Assembly (NCBI GenBank): GCA_026391805.1
Contig: JAPLDJ010000017.1
Span: 83,378 to 143,367 of the forward strand
DNA length: 59,990 nucleotides
Reading direction: 5' to 3'
Origin: Bacteroidota bacterium
Lineage (GTDB): Bacteria > Bacteroidota > Bacteroidia > Bacteroidales > FEN-979
Below, in pieces: positions 50,400-58,718 of this stretch; the stretch's first letter is position 1; the number at the start of each line of letters is the position of its first letter. The notes below the pieces were generated by a model that did not search any database, was not told the origin of the DNA, and worked only from the letters and a program-made list of their open reading frames with translations. The position numbers were made by a program, and so were the translations under genes.

Positions 50400-50589
50400 T
50401 GCATTGCTGAATTGAACAGGTAAGAATAAAAGATGTGCTGCTTACTTAACCCTTAAAACCTGCCTTTATTGTTTAACCGACTGTAAGATACGACATAAAA
50501 TCATATTTTTAACATTTTCAGCTAATTATATCTTTACGAATGGTAGTATTTAGTTCATTAAAATATGTTTTTTGAAATTAATTCAATCT

Positions 50590-50597
50590 TACCTTTG
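50590..50597 (+). promoter_or_regulatory. Promoter -7 box for the PKD-domain cargo gene
   Basis: TACCTTTG matches TAnnTTTG and lies 56 bases before the ATG at 50654. It excludes the longer frame opening at 50603. The TTTG at 50571-50574 is only 15 bases away. Confidence 0.5.
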
Positions 50598-50653
50598 TAT
50601 GATTGATTCCATCCGTTAATGATGTATTATTTACTTTTAATTCAAAAGGGAAA

Positions 50654-53600
50654 ATGAAAACTTTTATGAAATCCGGTTTTCAGCTTTTGGCGCTGATAAC
50701 TTTCTTTGTTCTGACGACAAATGGTATTCAGGCACAATGGAACACAAACACATCCGTCAACATCCAGATCGCAAGTGTTCCGATTGCAGATATGGAATCC
50801 GTACCTACGACAGACGGAAAAACATGGATTGCCTTCTACCACCAGAACGGCGGAAATTACGATATGCGCGCACAGCTGATCGACGCCAACGGATATAAGC
50901 TGCTGGGAACGGACGGGATGCTTGTCAACAACAATATTTCGGGTTCAGCCACATATGTTTTCAATGCCTGCGTGGATGCCTCCAACAATTTGATCATCGC
51001 CATGCAGGATCAGCGGTCGGGGCCTCTCAGCGCTGTAGTTTACAAGATATCCCAGGCAGGGACACAGTTATGGGGAGCAAATGGCATTGTGCTCGGGACA
51101 GGGCTCGCCCCGTACCCTGCTGCTTTGTCGAACGGTGAAGCGGTGATAGCATGGGTTGATAACACCATAAAGATCCAAAAGATCACCACTGGCGGAACAG
51201 CGGCCTGGGGAACCCCGGTCAGCGTGACAGTGGGAACTTCAAACACTACCCGGGGTCAGCTGATCGCAAATAACAGCGGGTATTTCACACTGGTTTTCCA
51301 GAAAAGCGGAACGGGGATCTCCACAACACTGTATGCACAGCGGTTCGATAATAATGGTACTTCACAATATTCTCCCGTGCAGATCTGCAACCAGACCACC
51401 AGCGCTGCCCGGTATTATTCCATCGCCGCTGAAGGAGATGTAACCTATTTCGGTTATTATGCCTCCGTAGGGTTCCGTTTCAATTCTTTCCTTCAAAGGA
51501 TCAATGCCGACGGATCGATGCCATACGGAATAAACGGAGCGAATTTTAATACGGCGACAGGCGGCAGCGACAGTTACCAGATGGAAACGCGCATTGGCCT
51601 GGCAGCAGGATCGCAGTATGTCTGGTCTGTATGCACATTCAGCGATCCCAACCAGGTAATTTACGGAGTTTATGTTCAGAAATTCCTGAAAACCGATGGT
51701 ACCCGTCAGTTTACCGACGCGGCAAAAGTCGTTTATGCCATCAGCGCCAGCACCGACCAGGCAGCAGGAAATCTGTCCCTGCCGCTGATCAGTGATTCAC
51801 CGATGTTCATGAGCTACGATAACACGGGAAAGATCTATGCGACCCGGCTCGATGCCAGCGGAAATTTTGTTTGGCCAGGCAACCGGGTAGAACTCAGCTC
51901 AACCACCAACAGCACCAAATACAGGTACGGATTCACGCCCGACGGACCAAACCGCTGCGCCGGCAGCTGGGTCGAAACCAGGGCCTCCACCCAGCTGGGT
52001 TACGCCCAGGGAATTTCAATCGGTGGACTGATCGGGGTTATCGTCAATACGCAGGGAAGCGTACCTGCAGTGATCACCACGCCGGGGGGTACCCTGCAGA
52101 TGGTAGCAACGGTACTTCCGGCCAGTGCAAACCAGAGCGTCACCTGGAGCATCGTGCCGGGTACAGGCATGGCGTCCATCACCACAGGGGGCCTTGTAAC
52201 TGCCATTACCAACGGAACCGTATGGGCCAAGGCGATTGCCGTACAGGATGTCAGCGTTATGGACTCGATGATGATCACGATCTCGAACCAGGCACCGCAG
52301 GCGCCGACCGTTGTGACGAATGCCGCTTCAAACATCGTGACGACAACCGCCACCCTGAATGGTACCGTTACTGCAAACAATGCTACCACAACCTGTTCAT
52401 TTGACTGGGGGCTCACCACAACCTACGGAAACAACGCAGCAGCAACACCAGCCACTGTAAACGGGTACACACCTACGCCTGTTCTGGCCAACATAATCGG
52501 CCTTGTGGTGGGCAGCACCTATCATTTCCGCTGTAAAGGAACCAACAGCGTAGGCACTTCATACGGGGCAGACATGACCTTCATTGCAGGTTGCCAGCCG
52601 CTGGTATCGGCCGGGACAATAACAGGTCCGGCGAGTGTTTGCATTAATGCAACCGGACAGGGTTATTCCATTGCCACCGTTACCGGCGCAACCGGCTATA
52701 CATGGACAGTCCCGTCGGGGGCCAACATCACAGCCGGGCAAAACACAACCAGCATCACGGTGACCTTCGGATCAACATCCGGGAACGTTTCCGTTTTTGC
52801 AACCAATACCTGCAGCACAAGCTCGACATCCACCTATGCCGTTTCTGTTGTCCCGCCGCCGGTTCCGTCCATCACTGGTCCGGCAACGTTCTGCACAAAC
52901 GGAGGCCTGGCCACATATACCACAGAGGTCGGGATGACCAGTTACAACTGGACCGTTTCATCAGGAGGCGTGATCAGTTCAGGTGCCGGGTCTGCCCAGA
53001 TCTCGGTCATTTGGAACACCGCCGGCGCCCAGACCGTTTCCGTGAACTATACCAGCGGGGCAGGATGCTCGGCCAGCAATCCCACGGTTTATAATGTTAC
53101 GGTTACTGCCGGTCCCGACCCGGCCGGATCCATTACGGGAACATCTGTGCTTTGCGCAGGCACGACAGGCGTTTCATATTCCACACCTGCCATTGCCAAT
53201 GCCCTGACCTATATCTGGTACCTGCCTTCAGGCGCTACCATCGCATCCGGGATGAACACGAACAGCATCACCGTGGATTTTTCAGCCAGCGCGATTTCCG
53301 GGGAAGTAACTGTACTGGGGAACAACGCCTGCGGGAACGGAACCGTTTCTCCGCCATTACCGGTAACGGTGAACCCGATACCGCCGACTCCGGTCGTGAT
53401 CGTTGTCGGCCCTTCGCTGCAAAGCGATGCACCCAACGGCAACCAGTGGTATTATTCCGATACACAGGCGGGAGCCGGCGCACCTATAAATGGTGCCACC
53501 GGCCAGGTATACACGCCGACACAGGTCGGTTACTTCTGGACAGTCGTTACATTGAACGGCTGTATATCCGCTCCTTCAAACAGAGTCCATGTGTTTGTCA

Positions 53601-53875
53601 TCGGTGTCGATGAAATCACTGCGGGGAATCTAAGTATTTATCCCATTCCCAATGATGGAGCATTCAATGTAATACTGACCAGCCCTGTGAAGGATGTTTT
53701 CCGGATTACTGTTTACAACCCGCTTGGACTGCCGGTATATGAATCCGGTGAGATCATAGTGAACGGAACATTTGAACAAAGGATTGACCTCGGGCCTGTG
53801 TCCGGAGGTTTGTATTCCGTTGTTATCCTCAACAGTAAAACAAAAGTTGTAAAAAAGATCCTGATTCGTAACTAG
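50654..53875 (+). CDS. Large T9SS cargo with Ig-like, fibronectin III-like and PKD-like domains
   Basis: The 1073-residue protein has a signal peptide (MKTFMKSGFQLLALITFFVL to IQAQ). The N-terminal 440 residues look like a bladed propeller (WIAFYHQNGGNYDMRAQLID, VVYKISQAGTQLWG). A bacterial Ig-like 2 domain follows (VTWSIVPGTGMASITTGGLV). A fibronectin III-like domain (TTTATLNGTVTANN) precedes three PKD-like domains (GPASVCINATGQGYSI, YTWTVPSGANITAGQ). The end is a type A sorting domain (LSIYPIPNDGAFNVIL to VKKILIRN). A role in surface attachment is plausible. The stop shares CTAG with pabA. Confidence 0.87.
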   Translation: MKTFMKSGFQLLALITFFVLTTNGIQAQWNTNTSVNIQIASVPIADMESVPTTDGKTWIAFYHQNGGNYDMRAQLIDANGYKLLGTDGMLVNNNISGSATYVFNACVDASNNLIIAMQDQRSGPLSAVVYKISQAGTQLWGANGIVLGTGLAPYPAALSNGEAVIAWVDNTIKIQKITTGGTAAWGTPVSVTVGTSNTTRGQLIANNSGYFTLVFQKSGTGISTTLYAQRFDNNGTSQYSPVQICNQTTSAARYYSIAAEGDVTYFGYYASVGFRFNSFLQRINADGSMPYGINGANFNTATGGSDSYQMETRIGLAAGSQYVWSVCTFSDPNQVIYGVYVQKFLKTDGTRQFTDAAKVVYAISASTDQAAGNLSLPLISDSPMFMSYDNTGKIYATRLDASGNFVWPGNRVELSSTTNSTKYRYGFTPDGPNRCAGSWVETRASTQLGYAQGISIGGLIGVIVNTQGSVPAVITTPGGTLQMVATVLPASANQSVTWSIVPGTGMASITTGGLVTAITNGTVWAKAIAVQDVSVMDSMMITISNQAPQAPTVVTNAASNIVTTTATLNGTVTANNATTTCSFDWGLTTTYGNNAAATPATVNGYTPTPVLANIIGLVVGSTYHFRCKGTNSVGTSYGADMTFIAGCQPLVSAGTITGPASVCINATGQGYSIATVTGATGYTWTVPSGANITAGQNTTSITVTFGSTSGNVSVFATNTCSTSSTSTYAVSVVPPPVPSITGPATFCTNGGLATYTTEVGMTSYNWTVSSGGVISSGAGSAQISVIWNTAGAQTVSVNYTSGAGCSASNPTVYNVTVTAGPDPAGSITGTSVLCAGTTGVSYSTPAIANALTYIWYLPSGATIASGMNTNSITVDFSASAISGEVTVLGNNACGNGTVSPPLPVTVNPIPPTPVVIVVGPSLQSDAPNGNQWYYSDTQAGAGAPINGATGQVYTPTQVGYFWTVVTLNGCISAPSNRVHVFVIGVDEITAGNLSIYPIPNDGAFNVILTSPVKDVFRITVYNPLGLPVYESGEIIVNGTFEQRIDLGPVSGGLYSVVILNSKTKVVKKILIRN

Positions 53876-54462
53876 GAACAAAGCCAGTTTTTCACCATCC
53901 GGCTTCCGGCAGGCGTCATGATCGACTCCGGGTGAAACTGTACACCACATACGGGTAAGGTTTTATGGGCCAGCGCCATGACGGTTCCGTCCTCGGCAAC
54001 AGCGAGCAGATCCAGCACCGGCAGAATGGATTCCCTTTCCACAGCCCAGGAGTGGTAAAGGCCGACTTCTGTTCCGGTTTGAACGCCATTAAACAGGAAG
54101 TGTCCGGGCTGAAGAATGTTTAAATTCCGAGGTTGTCCGTGAACAACCTCGGCGAGGTTAAAGAGTATTCCCCCATAATGCTGTGCTATGGCCTGCATGC
54201 CAAGGCAGACGCCGAAGACGGGAATTGTTTTTTCACCGGAATCAAACAGCCGTTCAACTTCATACAAGACCCGGAACATGACAGGCTGCTCGGTCGGAAT
54301 CCCGGGGCCGGGAGAGAAAATGACCCGGTCGTACCGGACGATTTCGCTAATCCTGACATCTTCAGTTTTCAGGATATTAACGTTACATTTGCACACACCC
54401 CTCAGCAATTCCACCAGGTTCCAGGTGAAGGAGTCGTGGTTGTCGATGAGGAGTAATTGCAT
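53872..54462 (-). CDS. pabA: Aminodeoxychorismate/anthranilate synthase glutamine amidotransferase
   Basis: The class I glutamine amidotransferase has about 196 residues from the ATG at 54462; ATGs at 54471 and 54498 are in frame. It opens LLLIDNHDSFTWNLVELL. The oxyanion region is SPGPGIP, the nucleophile Cys is in GVCLGMQAIAQHYGG, and the His-Glu pair is in VQFHPES. It supplies ammonia to a chorismate-using partner. With pabB and pabC next door, aminodeoxychorismate synthase (folate) is the best reading, although TrpG of tryptophan synthesis looks the same. The 5' ends of pabA and pabB are only 37 bases apart and point away from each other. Confidence 0.88.
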   Translation of the reverse strand: MQLLLIDNHDSFTWNLVELLRGVCKCNVNILKTEDVRISEIVRYDRVIFSPGPGIPTEQPVMFRVLYEVERLFDSGEKTIPVFGVCLGMQAIAQHYGGILFNLAEVVHGQPRNLNILQPGHFLFNGVQTGTEVGLYHSWAVERESILPVLDLLAVAEDGTVMALAHKTLPVCGVQFHPESIMTPAGSRMVKNWLCS

Positions 54463-54499
54463 AGTTCCCATAAATGAAACGTCAATCCGGAATTCCAAA

Positions 54500-55477
54500 A
54501 TGATTTACGCTGACCGGAATAAAATCATCGATAAAATTAATCATTTTGCTGCGCGAAAGGAGCCTTTCCTCTTTGCGGTCGATTTTCACGCGCAGAGCGG
54601 TTTTGTGCTTTCACAGGAAGAAGCAGTTTCTGAAGGAATACTTTACGAGTTCAATGGCCATGGGAACATTCCCCCTGCAGCAGGAGGTCCTTCATTTCAG
54701 TTTGATGTTTTCCCGGTGGATATCAGGACGTATGAAAAGGCTTATGACAAAGTGCTTTTCCACCTGAGAAACGGGGATACCTACCTTCTGAACCTCACCT
54801 TTCCAACCCGGCTGGAAACCGACCGTTCGCCCAGGGAACTGTTTTTACTGAGCCAGGCGCCATACAGGCTTCACGTACCCGGTCATTTTGCAGTCTTTTC
54901 ACCCGAAGCGTTTGTCTTTATCCGGGGGAATGAGATTGTTTCAAGGCCGATGAAAGGGACCATCCGTGCCGATGTTCCGGATGCTGGACGAATTTTGCTG
55001 GGTGACAAAAAGGAATTCTTTGAGCACAATACCATCGTCGACCTTATCCGCAACGACCTTTCAATGGTTTCGACGGATGTGACGGTAAGGCGTTTTCGCT
55101 ACCTGGAAAGGATCCACACCAACCGCGTGGATCTGCTGCAGATGAGTTCAGAGGTTTCTGGCAAGTTGCCGGATGATTACCGTCGGCGGCTGGGAGAGAT
55201 CCTGTTTACCCTTCTGCCGGCCGGCTCCGTAACCGGTGCGCCGAAAGAGCGGACCGTCGAAATCATCCTCGAAACAGAAGGATACGACCGCGGTTTTTAT
55301 ACCGGGATCTTCGGAAGATTCGATGGTGAGTCGCTGGTTTCAGCGGTATCGATACGCTATATCGAACAGACGGATGAAGGACTGGTTTTCAAAAGCGGCG
55401 GCGGGATTACTGCAATGAGTGATATGCATAGTGAATATAACGAAATGGTAGCAAAAGTATATGTCCCTGTTGTTTGA
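54500..55477 (+). CDS. pabB: Aminodeoxychorismate synthase component I
   Basis: The 325-residue chorismate-binding enzyme is the short form without the N-terminal TrpE half. The catalytic region has SRPMKGTIRAD, EHNTIVDLIRNDLSMV, PAGSVTGAPKERTVEII and GFYTGIFGRFDG, with the final GGGITAMSDMHSEYNE. It aminates chorismate to 4-amino-4-deoxychorismate using ammonia from PabA. The open frame extends to 54188, but that part is antisense to pabA; the ATG at 54500 begins the conserved protein. The end overlaps pabC by 17 bases. Confidence 0.92.
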   Translation: MIYADRNKIIDKINHFAARKEPFLFAVDFHAQSGFVLSQEEAVSEGILYEFNGHGNIPPAAGGPSFQFDVFPVDIRTYEKAYDKVLFHLRNGDTYLLNLTFPTRLETDRSPRELFLLSQAPYRLHVPGHFAVFSPEAFVFIRGNEIVSRPMKGTIRADVPDAGRILLGDKKEFFEHNTIVDLIRNDLSMVSTDVTVRRFRYLERIHTNRVDLLQMSSEVSGKLPDDYRRRLGEILFTLLPAGSVTGAPKERTVEIILETEGYDRGFYTGIFGRFDGESLVSAVSIRYIEQTDEGLVFKSGGGITAMSDMHSEYNEMVAKVYVPVV

Positions 55478-56066
55478 AACGATCCGGATCAACGAAGGTT
55501 TGCCGCAACACCTGGAATGGCATGAAAAGCGTATGAAGCGTTCCATCAATGAGCTTTGGGGAATCGACAGCGATGTCAATCTGGCTCATCGGATCGTGGT
55601 TCCTGAAGATTATTCCAGTGGTCTGGTAAAATGCAACATCACCTACGGACCGGAAATCGGTCAGATTGTTTTTTCCTGTTATGAAAAGAGGATCATCAGA
55701 TCCCTAAAACTGGTTGAATGTGATACGATTGATTACCACATGAAATATTGCGACCGGACTGTGCTTGATGAACTTTTCCGGTTAAGGGATGAATGCGACG
55801 ATATCCTGATCATAAAAAACGGGTATGTTACGGATACATCGTTCTCAAACATCATATTCGGGGAAGGCGATAAATGGATCACCCCGGCGAAACCTCTGCT
55901 GAAGGGAACCTGCCGGGAACGGTTGATTTCGCAGGGGTTCCTGGAAGAAAGGAACATCACGGCAAAAGATATTCCCGGGTTTGATGGATGGAAACTCATT
56001 AATGCGATGAGGGATCCGGAGGAGGAAGAAATGAAAATCTTTCATCATTTGAATAAATTCCTTTAA
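55461..56066 (+). CDS. pabC: Aminodeoxychorismate lyase (class IV aminotransferase)
   Basis: The 201-residue PLP enzyme is shorter than the usual 270. It keeps the N-terminal LLFETIRINEGLPQHLEWHEKRM, the PLP-lysine region YHMKYCDRTVLDELF, and the phosphate-binding VTDTSFSNIIFGEGDKW..KGTCRERLI. It would split aminodeoxychorismate to p-aminobenzoate and pyruvate for folate. The start overlaps pabB by 17 bases, so the two are co-translated. Confidence 0.88.
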   Translation: MSLLFETIRINEGLPQHLEWHEKRMKRSINELWGIDSDVNLAHRIVVPEDYSSGLVKCNITYGPEIGQIVFSCYEKRIIRSLKLVECDTIDYHMKYCDRTVLDELFRLRDECDDILIIKNGYVTDTSFSNIIFGEGDKWITPAKPLLKGTCRERLISQGFLEERNITAKDIPGFDGWKLINAMRDPEEEEMKIFHHLNKFL

Positions 56067-56088
56067 TTCGTGTGGAATTTCATTTACC

Positions 56089-56724
56089 ATGCAGGAAAAC
56101 CTTGATATCTGGGTTTATCTTCTGTCCGGAATGACCTTTGGATTTGCCGCAGCAGTGCAACCCGGGCCGCTGTCGTTATACCTCATCTCCCAGACCCTCA
56201 GAAGTGGCTGGAAGCGTACGCTCCCGGCAGTTTTTTCCCCTTTGATAACGGACGGGCCTATTGCTGTGGGTTGTTTGTTTATCCTCAGCAAACTGCCGGT
56301 GAATCTTCTGCTGTACCTTCAGATTGCCGGCGGATTGTTCATCTTATTTCTTTCATCCCGGGCTGCCAAAGCATGGAAAAATCAGAAAGAGAACCTCCCT
56401 GTTCCGGAAGAATCCTCCGGCCAGACCCTGTTTAACGCAGTGATCGTGAATTTCCTGAACCCCGGTCCCTACCTGGGCTGGAGTCTTATCATCGGACCGC
56501 TGTTCCTGAAAGGATGGAAAGAAAATCAGATAAACGGGATCATTGCGGTAAGCGGTTTTTACCTGACGATGTTTGTTACAATGATTGCAATCCTTCTGCT
56601 TTTTCACCTGGCACGCGAACGGGGACCACGGTTGCAACGGACCCTGATCGGACTCTCAGCAATTGCCCTGGGACTGTTTGGCATGTACCAGCTTATTACA
56701 GGAGGAATTTCAATCCTGCGTTGA
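56089..56724 (+). CDS. LysE-family exporter
   Basis: The 211-residue protein has six predicted membrane helices. The family signature is FGFAAAVQPGPLSLYLISQTL near residues 14-34, with FSPLITDGPIA and later NFLNPGPYLGWSLI. LysE/RhtB proteins export amino acids or related compounds; the substrate is not evident. It lies 22 bases after pabC and may be part of the same transcript without a clear link in function. A long inverted repeat follows. Confidence 0.85.
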   Translation: MQENLDIWVYLLSGMTFGFAAAVQPGPLSLYLISQTLRSGWKRTLPAVFSPLITDGPIAVGCLFILSKLPVNLLLYLQIAGGLFILFLSSRAAKAWKNQKENLPVPEESSGQTLFNAVIVNFLNPGPYLGWSLIIGPLFLKGWKENQINGIIAVSGFYLTMFVTMIAILLLFHLARERGPRLQRTLIGLSAIALGLFGMYQLITGGISILR

Positions 56725-56744
56725 AGGGGCGCCTCAAAAGATAC

Positions 56745-56851
56745 TTTCACGCAAAGAACGCAAAGAAAAACGTAAAGGACGCAGAAGGTAATTTCTTATT
56801 AACAAGTTCTTTGCGGACTTCGCGACAATTCTTTGCGGCCTCTGCGTGAAA
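56745..56851. repeat. Nonamer array, long inverted repeat between convergent genes
   Basis: Left arm 56745-56788 (TTTCACGCAAAGAACGCAAAG and on) and right arm 56806-56851 (GTTCTTTGCGGACTTCGCG to CTGCGTGAAA) are near reverse complements over about 44 bases. Each is built of CGCAAAGAA-like 9-base words. The arrangement copies that of the heptamer arrays at 12461 and 18021. The CGCAAAG type is widespread in intergenic DNA of several bacterial phyla. Confidence 0.8.
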
Positions 56852-56879
56852 CATTTCGGGGGGGTCTGAATTAAATGAA

Positions 56880-58592
56880 TCATTCCTGCTTTAATTCGAA
56901 GCTTCTCTTCCTGATCTTAAATATCCCTTTGTTCTGGAAATTGGCATGGTATGAATACATATAAAGCTTGATGACCGTTCTGCTGCCTTTATCAACCTGC
57001 ATGGGACGGTTGATGTAGTAGGTTGTCGGGTCCTTGTGGGTAAGGTACTCCGGCAGTCCAAAAGTTTTGTCAAAAACGATCTCTGCGGTGTCGATCCCGC
57101 TGGGTGTGACACAAACGGAACACAAAGCCTTCAGCTCATACTGTCCGGGTTCGGTGATAAACTTGCTGAGGTCAAGAATAACGATCGCCCTGCCTTCCAG
57201 GAAAGATTTTGTGTCCCACTCGCCGCATTGTTTCCATTCCTCTGCAGAATAGGGTTCCTCCTTAAATTTATAGCCTTCCACATCATATGCGGAAAAGGAA
57301 CGGATCAGTGGCGTGGCAACCGATGCTGTAACCGTTAACCGCAATGCAGTGACGGTTGCATCAGGAAACGGATCGATCTTTTTATGGCCGGCGGATATTC
57401 CGGTAGCCAGGGTTTTCCATTGGGTGCCGGTCAATCCTTCAACTTTGTACCGGCGGATGCGGTGGCCGCTCCGGTAATCTTCCATCACAATCGTATGGTT
57501 GACAAGAGTGGGGTTGTCAAACTGAATCTCTGCCACGGTCCCTTCAATATTGCTTACCGTTTTCAGGGGTTTTGAGAACCGCCTGTTGAGTTCATCGCCG
57601 AAAGCCTGGTAGAGCGCCTTATCGCCGCCGACAATTCTGCCGTTTGTATCCGGTGAGGCATTGATCAGGAGCACACCACCGTAACCAACCGACTTGTAAT
57701 AGATCCCGGTCAGTTCTTCGAGGGTTTTTCTTTTCTTTTCATTTTCCGGCGCCCAGAACCAGTTGTGGGTGTAAAGCGGAATGTCGGCCTCGAGCGGCGC
57801 CCAGGCATCACCGTTCGGATTGTCATGGTACTGCGTGCTTACCCCTGTTTTAAGCGCAGCGGAAGAAACCGAATTCCAGACCGGGTAGAACAATTTTCCG
57901 CTTTCCGTCCCGGGCCAGCGGATGGTGGCTTTCGGTCCCTGGAAAATGACGGCATTGGCGGCATATTTATCCAGGATATCATTCACATCGATCATGCAAC
58001 CGCCATCAAACCATACTTCGGAGATCTTTCCGTAGTTAGTCAATACCTCTGTAAGCTGCTGCCGGAATATCTTGTTATAGTCTTCCTGTTTGAATGGCTC
58101 TGATACCAGGCCCGCATTGCCGGCGCCGAATCTTACATCGCCCGGAAAGATATAAATGCCAAGGTTGAGCCCGGCTTTCTTACAGGATGCCGCCAGTTCG
58201 GCCACCAGGTCTCCCTTCCCCTTTTTCCATGGAATGTTCCGTACACAGTATTCCGTGGTTTGTGTCGGCCACCAGCAGAAGCCTCCGGCATGCTTCGCCA
58301 CAAAGATGATCTCTTTTGCGCCCCATGATTTTGCCACACTACACCACTCATCCGTATTGATCTTTGCAGGGTTGATCCGTGAGAGATCAAAATCGCCTTC
58401 ATCATACTCCTTGTTCTGCCAGGTAGCCATCCCAAAATGGATGAACATGATCCGTTCCTGTTCGTGCCAGTTGTATTGTACAGGGGTTGGTTTGGCCAGT
58501 AAGGGTGATTCAGGAATCACCCCTGCAACCTGTGCGAAAATGCCCGTTGATTGCTGCAGGAAAAAAATCGCCAGAATGATTGTTCTTTTCAT
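56880..58592 (-). CDS. Exported GH29 alpha-L-fucosidase
   Basis: The 570-residue enzyme has a signal peptide (MKRTIILAIFFLQQSTGIFAQ). The GH29 barrel has IMFIHFGMATWQNKEYDEG (48-66), FVAKHAGGFCWW (97-108) and the nucleophile Asp196 in SEVWFDGGC. GYGGVLLINASPDTNG follows near residue 310. The C-terminal third holds an F5/8-type carbohydrate-binding domain (YRSGHRIRRYKVEGLTGTQWKTLA). It would release alpha-L-fucose from glycans such as fucosylated polysaccharides. No fucose transport or catabolic genes are adjacent. Confidence 0.92.
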   Translation of the reverse strand: MKRTIILAIFFLQQSTGIFAQVAGVIPESPLLAKPTPVQYNWHEQERIMFIHFGMATWQNKEYDEGDFDLSRINPAKINTDEWCSVAKSWGAKEIIFVAKHAGGFCWWPTQTTEYCVRNIPWKKGKGDLVAELAASCKKAGLNLGIYIFPGDVRFGAGNAGLVSEPFKQEDYNKIFRQQLTEVLTNYGKISEVWFDGGCMIDVNDILDKYAANAVIFQGPKATIRWPGTESGKLFYPVWNSVSSAALKTGVSTQYHDNPNGDAWAPLEADIPLYTHNWFWAPENEKKRKTLEELTGIYYKSVGYGGVLLINASPDTNGRIVGGDKALYQAFGDELNRRFSKPLKTVSNIEGTVAEIQFDNPTLVNHTIVMEDYRSGHRIRRYKVEGLTGTQWKTLATGISAGHKKIDPFPDATVTALRLTVTASVATPLIRSFSAYDVEGYKFKEEPYSAEEWKQCGEWDTKSFLEGRAIVILDLSKFITEPGQYELKALCSVCVTPSGIDTAEIVFDKTFGLPEYLTHKDPTTYYINRPMQVDKGSRTVIKLYMYSYHANFQNKGIFKIRKRSFELKQE

Positions 58593-58718
58593 GTTAGTTC
58601 TTCCCTTTTTTGAAAGTCTGGTAATAATTCATGCAAGTTAAGAATTCATTGCATTGCAGAATCAGTGATTGCAAAACTCCGTTTTTTTTCCGAAATTTGA
58701 CGTGAAGATTTTTCACCA

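Noticed and set aside
54188-54499. Upstream extension of pabB by 104 codons
   Set aside because: That stretch is antisense to pabA, and conserved PabB sequence begins at 54500.
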